Below, piece after piece: positions 59,239-64,000 of a stretch of 64,000 nt of DNA; position 1 is the stretch's first letter, and each line of letters opens with the position of its first letter. The stretch comes from Bacillus massiliigorillae (GTDB lineage Bacteria; Bacillota; Bacilli; Bacillales; DSM-1321): positions 1,335,910 to 1,399,909 of the forward strand of contig NZ_HG428741.1 of the NCBI RefSeq assembly GCF_000380245.2. Direction: 5' to 3'. Both the position numbers and the translations under genes were made by a program. The notes beneath the pieces are model-generated. The model was not told where the DNA came from. It searched no databases and saw only the letters and a program-made list of their open reading frames with translations.

Positions 59239-61671
59239 ATGAAAGTCAAAAAGACTATTTTCTTCAGTATACTTAGTTTACTATTAATTATTTCTAGCAT
59301 TACACCCGTTTATGCCCAAAATAACTCGGGGGTTAAGGTCTATCGGGATGAGTATGGAGTTCCCCATATATATGCCAATAACATGGATGACTTGTATAAG
59401 GCATACGGTTATGTGATGGCACAAGATCGTTTATTTCAACTTGAAATGTTCAAGCGAGCAAATGAAGGAACTGCATCTTCTATTTTTGGAGAAGAGTACT
59501 TAGAACATGATGAGAAGGTACGTCGTGATGGATACAGTGATGCGGAAGTTCAGAAGATGATTAATGATATGGACCCTTTTGCAAAAAATATTTTAGAAAA
59601 CTTTGCAAAAGGGATAGATAAATATGTGGAAGAAGCATTAAAGCAACCTAAAGAAAAACTATCAAAAGAATTCAAGGACTATAACATGGAGCCTGAACGG
59701 TGGACAGGCGTTGAAGTACTGCGTCTCTATATGGCCTCTATGACAGGATTTATGGACCAAGAACAAGAATTGACAAATGCACAGATTTTAGCTGAATTAG
59801 CTAAAAAATATGGAGAAGAGAAAGCAAAAAAGATGTTTAACGATATCTTTTGGTTAAACGATCCTGCAGCGCCAACCAGTTCAAATTCTAAGGCTGCATC
59901 AGGTAGCGGAACTCCTTTTGGTGTTCAATTCTCCAATAATGCTGCATCAAAAGCAGGAGAAAGTTTAGTTGCCAAAAGAAGTGATTTTGATCGACAAACG
60001 GAAGAATTAGGTGTTCCTTTAAAAATTGGAAGTAATGCAGTCATCATTGGTTCATCAAAGTCAAAGTCAGCAAATCCTATCATGTTTGGCGGGCCACAAG
60101 TCGGATTTACAGCACCTGGTTTTATTTATGAAGTAGGTCTTCATGGTCCGGATATTGACATACAAGGCTCAAGTTTCATTGGTTATCCCTTCATTATGTT
60201 TGGTTCCACCCAAAACTTCTCTTTTACAGCAACAGCAGGTTTTAGTGATGTAGTTGATATTTATGAAGAACAACTAAATCCTAAAAATCCTAGTCAATAT
60301 TTATATAATGGGAAATGGACTGATTTTAAGAAAAGAACAGAACCCATTAAGGTAAGACAAAAAGATGGTTCAAGTAAAACGGTTAAAAAAGATTTATATT
60401 TCAGCGTTCATGGGCCTGTCATTTTCAAAGATGATTCAGAGCATGTTGCTTATACGAAAAAATGGTCTTTTCGAGGAACTGAAGCGGATAGTTGGGCTGC
60501 TTACCTGAAGATGAACTATTCAGATGGAATTAAAGATTTCGAAACGGCAGCTAATGAATATACGATGTCTTTAAATTGGTATTATGCGGATCGTAAGAAA
60601 AATATCGGATACTTTCACACTGGAAAATATCCAATTCGTGATAAACGAACTGATTGGCGTTTACCAACACCAGGTACTGGAGAGTATGAATGGAAAGGAT
60701 TCCGCAATTCAAAGGAAAATCCTTTTGAAATCAATCCAAAGCGTGGATTTGTTGCGAATTGGAACAATAAACCGGCTCCAGAGTGGAATAATAATGAACA
60801 AACATTTAGATGGGGTGCAGACAATCGAGTTCAAGAATACATTAATGGAATCACGAAACGAAATCTTTTAACAATGGAAGATATAAATGAAGTCAATTAT
60901 GATGCAAGTTTTAAAGATTTAAAGGCTATATGGTTTAAACCATTTTTACTAAATGTACTAGATAAGCAAGATTCTGAAACATATAAAAAAGCGTATGATC
61001 TTCTAAATAAATGGAATGGTCTTAACGAAGATACAAATGGTGACGGTTATTACGATTCTTCAGCAGGTCTTATTATGGAAACTTGGTGGAAGTATTTTGT
61101 CCAAAAAGTAATAAAAGATGATCTTGGTGATGATTTATTTAATAACACTCGCGGGTATATAGATCATGGTTATGGAAATGGCTTACTTCTCCGTCTTGTT
61201 CAAGGAGATAAAGCGGCATTAAAAACGGAATATGACTGGCTTAATGGGCAATCCATTCAAAAAATTGCATTAGAAAGTTTTGATGAGGCCATAGCTCAGT
61301 TGGAAAATAACCAAGGGAAATCAATGCTGAACTGGAAAAAACCAATTCAAACGATGACATTTGGTGAACAATCACTTGTAGGTGTTCCACATGGACTTGG
61401 TGATCAAAAGCCAATCATCTTCATGAACCGCGGGAGTGAAAACCATTTTGTTGAAATGGCACCAGAAGGACCGATGGGAATGAATGTAACGCCACCTGGA
61501 CAGATTGGTTTTGTCTCTCAAAACGGTAAATACTCTCAACATTATCGAGATCAAATCGAACTATTTGTCAATTTCAAATACAAACCAATGTTGTTTAAGA
61601 AGAAAGATGTAAAAAAACACGCAGTAGATATTGTTACACTTACATTTAATAAAGAGAATGAGAAAAAGTAG
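59239..61671 (+). CDS. pac: Penicillin acylase (penicillin G amidase) precursor
   Basis: This 810-residue secreted Ntn-hydrolase has a signal peptide (MKVKKTIFFSILSLLLIISS...VYA, about 26 residues). An alpha subunit follows and then a spacer ending GVPLKIG. The beta subunit starts at the autocatalytic nucleophile Ser265 in SNAVIIG. The oxyanion and substrate regions FGGPQVGFTAPGF and GYPFIMFGSTQNFSFT are intact. It resembles Priestia megaterium PAC in length and secretion. It hydrolyses phenylacetylated amides; the natural role is debated. AGGAGGT lies just before the ATG. Confidence 0.93.
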   Translation: MKVKKTIFFSILSLLLIISSITPVYAQNNSGVKVYRDEYGVPHIYANNMDDLYKAYGYVMAQDRLFQLEMFKRANEGTASSIFGEEYLEHDEKVRRDGYSDAEVQKMINDMDPFAKNILENFAKGIDKYVEEALKQPKEKLSKEFKDYNMEPERWTGVEVLRLYMASMTGFMDQEQELTNAQILAELAKKYGEEKAKKMFNDIFWLNDPAAPTSSNSKAASGSGTPFGVQFSNNAASKAGESLVAKRSDFDRQTEELGVPLKIGSNAVIIGSSKSKSANPIMFGGPQVGFTAPGFIYEVGLHGPDIDIQGSSFIGYPFIMFGSTQNFSFTATAGFSDVVDIYEEQLNPKNPSQYLYNGKWTDFKKRTEPIKVRQKDGSSKTVKKDLYFSVHGPVIFKDDSEHVAYTKKWSFRGTEADSWAAYLKMNYSDGIKDFETAANEYTMSLNWYYADRKKNIGYFHTGKYPIRDKRTDWRLPTPGTGEYEWKGFRNSKENPFEINPKRGFVANWNNKPAPEWNNNEQTFRWGADNRVQEYINGITKRNLLTMEDINEVNYDASFKDLKAIWFKPFLLNVLDKQDSETYKKAYDLLNKWNGLNEDTNGDGYYDSSAGLIMETWWKYFVQKVIKDDLGDDLFNNTRGYIDHGYGNGLLLRLVQGDKAALKTEYDWLNGQSIQKIALESFDEAIAQLENNQGKSMLNWKKPIQTMTFGEQSLVGVPHGLGDQKPIIFMNRGSENHFVEMAPEGPMGMNVTPPGQIGFVSQNGKYSQHYRDQIELFVNFKYKPMLFKKKDVKKHAVDIVTLTFNKENEKK

Positions 61672-61728
61672 GAAAAAAGTGGCGGACGCAAAGATTAGAT
61701 TCGTCAAATTAAGAAGCTAAAGGAAAAG

Positions 61729-61865
61729 GAGGGTGACTCAAAACATATTAGTAGTGCCAATTAACCATTTCAAGTGACCTTAAATAAACAATGTAAACAA
61801 GTATGAACATCTTAAAAGTATAAAGCGGCGTCCTAATAGTGATTGAAAATCGCTTTTAGGACGCC
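61729..61865. repeat. ~150-bp intergenic repeat, copy 2
   Basis: This copy begins GGGTGACTCAAAACATATTA and ends with a GGCGTCCTAA...AGGACGCC hairpin (61827-61865). Its block order matches copy 1 at 54821-54974, with substitutions and short deletions. The hairpin may terminate the penicillin acylase transcript. Confidence 0.6.
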
Positions 61866-61910
61866 TAATGATGTAAAGTATAAAATTGAAAAGATCAATC
61901 AAGCAAAAAT

Positions 61911-61954
61911 AACAGGAGTAGAAAAATAGTTTATTTGTCTATTCCTGTTTTTAT
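61911..61954 (+). terminator. Terminator upstream of the com locus
   Basis: AACAGGAGTAGA (61911-61922) pairs with TCTATTCCTGTT (61938-61949) with one mismatch, followed by TTTATTT. It insulates the com locus from upstream transcription. Confidence 0.7.
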
Positions 61955-61958
61955 TTGT

Positions 61959-62003
61959 ATATTTACGCAATACCGCAAATATATTGCGGTATTGCGTAAA
62001 TAT
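61959..62003. promoter_or_regulatory. Perfect 20-bp-arm palindrome of ComA-like half-sites upstream of comQ
   Basis: The arms (61959-61978 and 61984-62003) are perfect reverse complements around a five-base ATATA loop. Each arm contains CCGCAA or TTGCGG plus a second CGCAA/TTGCG, so four half-sites related to the ComA box TTGCGG-N4-CCGCAA are present. The half-sites are everted (CCGCAA-N5-TTGCGG) compared with the classical box. The right half lies about 54-67 bases before the predicted start of transcription. No T-run follows, so it is not a terminator. Confidence 0.5.
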
Positions 62004-62038
62004 GTCGTCGTTATATGTAAGAATAACGAAAATGGTGA

Positions 62039-62044
62039 TATAAT
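62039..62044 (+). promoter_or_regulatory. Extended -10 of the comQXP promoter
   Basis: TATAAT (62039-62044) is a consensus -10. The base run at the -35 spacing (TGTAAG) is poor, which suits an activator-dependent promoter. Confidence 0.5.
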
Positions 62045-62084
62045 CCTCATATGGATGGATATCCTATTTTGAGTGAGAGGGGGA

Positions 62085-63014
62085 ATGAAAATAAAGGCAT
62101 TATTAGAACAAATGTTAGTTGATTATACTAGCAAGAATCAGTTACAGAAAGATTTATTGGAAGTACTTGAGGAAAAGTCAAATAATTATTCTTTTCCTTT
62201 TGCGAAATCACTCGAATTGCATTATTCTATTTTTTCGGAATCTAACAATGAGTACAGTAAAGTTAATGATTTAAAATCGTGTATTGAAGTTCTAATTTTA
62301 GCGTTAGATATTATTGATGATCTTCAAGATAATGATAATTATGATTCTATTTGGATGAAGAATAATCAAGCGTCTGCAATCAATGTATCAATTAGTTTGA
62401 TGACGATTTTTCAACATAAGCTATTAGAGATTATCGATGATAAAGTCTTAATACAAGGTTTGACAAAGTATTTATTAAACGCAATTGAAGGGCAGCATCA
62501 AGATATTAATGGTATTCACAATGTCGAACAGTATCTGGAAATGACAAGACAAAAATCAGGAAGCTTAATGGCGTTAGCGAATGTACTTGGATTATCTTTT
62601 GCGAAAATGGACTATAAGCAAATTATAGAAGATTACTCATATGACCTAGGTCTAATAGCGCAGATTTCAAATGATATTCAAGATGTTATCCAATTTGACG
62701 AAAAAAGTGATTGGAAGTTGAAGAAGAAAACCTTGCCAATACTCTATCTATTAAACCCCGCTATTAAAGAAGGGGAATTAGTTAGAAAGTATTATTATGG
62801 TGATCTTAGCTATGAAGAACTACTTCCTCAAAAAAATACAATAATCACCACTTTGAAACACTCAGGAGCGCTGAACTTCGCTTTTGCTCAAAAAATAATA
62901 TACGAACATAGAGTAATGAACAAAGTTAATAGTTTACCTTTATGTTCAGAGAAGAAAGATCTCTTATGTGATCAATTATTAAATAAAACAAAATTACCTA
63001 TTGAAAAGGAGTGA
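62085..63014 (+). CDS. comQ: ComQ, isoprenyl transferase for ComX pheromone
   Basis: This ~309-residue protein of the polyprenyl synthase fold has the first Asp-rich motif DDLQD at residues 78-82 and a second motif NDIQD about 120 residues later. It would attach an isoprenyl group to the Trp of ComX and promote its processing. It sits five bases before comX. The start is uncertain: ATG 62085 has G-rich sequence very close upstream, and a GTG at 62073 is in frame. Confidence 0.9.
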   Translation: MKIKALLEQMLVDYTSKNQLQKDLLEVLEEKSNNYSFPFAKSLELHYSIFSESNNEYSKVNDLKSCIEVLILALDIIDDLQDNDNYDSIWMKNNQASAINVSISLMTIFQHKLLEIIDDKVLIQGLTKYLLNAIEGQHQDINGIHNVEQYLEMTRQKSGSLMALANVLGLSFAKMDYKQIIEDYSYDLGLIAQISNDIQDVIQFDEKSDWKLKKKTLPILYLLNPAIKEGELVRKYYYGDLSYEELLPQKNTIITTLKHSGALNFAFAQKIIYEHRVMNKVNSLPLCSEKKDLLCDQLLNKTKLPIEKE

Positions 63015-63019
63015 TTTAG

Positions 63020-63175
63020 ATGGAATTAGCTATCTATAATCTTATTAATAACCCAGATATTTTGGAAAAGGTGAAAGAAAAAAAGGCATCATTATTAGGA
63101 GTTACACGTGAGCAGGAAGCGGCGATAGTAGAGTCTTTAAATAAAGTTAGAATCAGTGCGTATTATTGGATATAG
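63020..63175 (+). CDS. comX: ComX pheromone precursor
   Basis: The 51-residue precursor starts MELAIYNLINNPDILEKVKE and ends KVRISAYYWI. The penultimate Trp50 is the expected isoprenylation site, and the active peptide would be the last 6-10 residues. AAAAGGAG lies eight bases before the ATG. The position between comQ and comP and the N-terminal pattern (NPDILEKVKEKK) are typical of ComX. The pheromone part differs from any I can name, so it is a candidate new pherotype. Confidence 0.9.
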   Translation: MELAIYNLINNPDILEKVKEKKASLLGVTREQEAAIVESLNKVRISAYYWI

Positions 63176-63184
63176 GATATAAGT

Positions 63185-64000
63185 TTGAAGAAGCTTGAAA
63201 TAAATCTTTTCTTTTTTTTATTCTTTTCTTATTTGCGTGTTATTTATTTAGTGTCATTTTAGTGTATCCACTTGTAGGAATGAAGTTAATGCCTATTGGT
63301 AATAATCTTTGTGAAATAGTCGAATTGTATCCAAATGGATGGGCTAAAAATAATAATATAACCAATAATGATATAATATATTGTAAGAAAGATATAGATG
63401 ATCCTGTATTTAAATTAGAAAAAACTCATGAAATTTTGTTATATGAAAATGATAAAATATTTAGTAGAAATGTTTCATATCAGGGCTTTCCTGATAGAAT
63501 TATCATATTAAATTTTGTTTATATCATTTATTTCTGTATAAGTTTTGCGATAGCAATAATCCTATATTTGAAAAAAAGAGAAAATAAGCAATATAGGATT
63601 ATTTCATTTTTAATTGTATTAATCGGTATAAGTTTTTTAAGTAGTGTAGTTTCTGCACGTGGAGATGTTATAGGAGTTTTCATTACTAGTTTATCTTTAT
63701 GGCTAATTCCTTTACAACTTATTGATTATATTAATACAATGATTCCTAAAGAAAAGAAACTTTACAAATTTGAACTTTTTTATGTGCTTATCTTTATAAT
63801 TGCAATTGTAAATCTATTTTTTGTAAGTGATGTAGTTATTATTTTTATATTTTTATTATTACTATTATTATTAATAATATATTTTTATCAAAAATATAAA
63901 TTCATTAAAAGAGATATAAATTATATTAAACTTAAAATGCTTTTTTGGACAATAATAATATCATTGCTACCTTTTATTTTTTAAGTGCAATACCAAAATT
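63185..64000 (+). pseudogene. comP: comP sensor kinase, 5' part with two apparent frameshifts, 3' end outside window
   Basis: A TTG start (63185) preceded by AGGA at seven bases encodes MKKLEINLFFF and then stops. The matching continuation (ILFLFACYLFSVILVYPLVGMK) is in another frame after the T8 tract at 63212-63219. The frame from 63262 then runs to TAA at 63982-63984, with the natural continuation LSAIPK readable one frame off after a T6 tract. One added T in each tract restores a single ComP-like membrane sensor: N-terminal helix, extracellular loop and then five or more helices. ComP would sense ComX and phosphorylate ComA. This could be decay, phase variation or sequencing error. Confidence 0.7.

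Noticed and set aside
61959..62003. Palindrome as a transcription terminator
   Set aside because: No T-run follows on either strand, and a separate terminator with a T-run lies just upstream at 61911-61954.
63262..63984. A 240-residue intact membrane protein starting at GTG 63262
   Set aside because: The GTG lies inside the first membrane helix, no ribosome site precedes it, and clear ComP-like sequence continues out of frame on both sides.

Overview
The window is a low-GC, Gram-positive, endospore-forming chromosome segment, most likely from Bacillaceae. Support for this: spoVAC/spoVAD germination genes with DUF1657 proteins, a forespore-type promoter, a perfect CcpA cre site, Bacillus-type FNR boxes, a comQ-comX-comP quorum-sensing locus, a bioY-yhfT-yhfS operon as in Bacillus subtilis, and strong AGGAGG ribosome binding sites. 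The species cannot be fixed from the sequence alone. No transposase, phage gene or CRISPR array is visible.

Region 1 (1-18.1 kb) is a nearly complete tryptophan catabolic island. KynA, KynB and KynU would take tryptophan through N-formylkynurenine and kynurenine to anthranilate. An HpaB-type flavin monooxygenase would hydroxylate anthranilate to 3-hydroxyanthranilate. 3-Hydroxyanthranilate dioxygenase, ACMS decarboxylase, 2-aminomuconate semialdehyde dehydrogenase and a RidA-type deaminase would lead to 4-oxalocrotonate. A tautomerase, a decarboxylase and a hydratase then give 4-hydroxy-2-oxovalerate. Two AAHS-type importers, an amino-acid permease, two IclR paralogues and a TetR regulator serve the island. 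The flavin reductase for the monooxygenase and the terminal aldolase and acetaldehyde dehydrogenase are not in the window. A broken third MFS gene lies between the first importer and the dioxygenase.

Region 2 (18.1-35 kb) is mostly housekeeping and sporulation: a 46-residue small protein, a Tim44-like/YxcD pair, a GntR-controlled ABC transporter, an exonuclease-BRCT protein, a reduced spoVA-type operon ending in a DUF421-DUF1657 fusion, an MBL-fold hydrolase, an Imm48-like protein, a PAP2 phosphatase, three tRNA genes followed by a lone 5S rRNA gene, a metallophosphoesterase, an ECF sigma/anti-sigma pair, a TSUP exporter and an APC permease.

Region 3 (35-51.5 kb) is an anaerobic respiration island. 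It holds two near-identical DmsABC-type molybdoenzyme operons, each with its own TorD-like chaperone, separated by a radical SAM protein gene, plus a multi-cluster ferredoxin. A CdaR/PucR regulator, a third molybdopterin oxidoreductase (YyaE-like) and its Fe-S partner are transcribed divergently. Two perfect FNR-type boxes sit at the key promoters.

Region 4 (51.5-64 kb) holds the bioY-yhfT-yhfS operon with a BirA-like operator over its -35 box, an EamA exporter with a divergent LysR regulator, a sirtuin, an alpha/beta hydrolase, a secreted penicillin acylase, and finally comQ-comX and the start of comP. A large perfect palindrome built from ComA-like half-sites precedes comQ. comP appears to be frameshifted twice at poly-T tracts. 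Two related copies of a ~150-bp intergenic repeat lie on either side of the EamA-to-penicillin-acylase segment.
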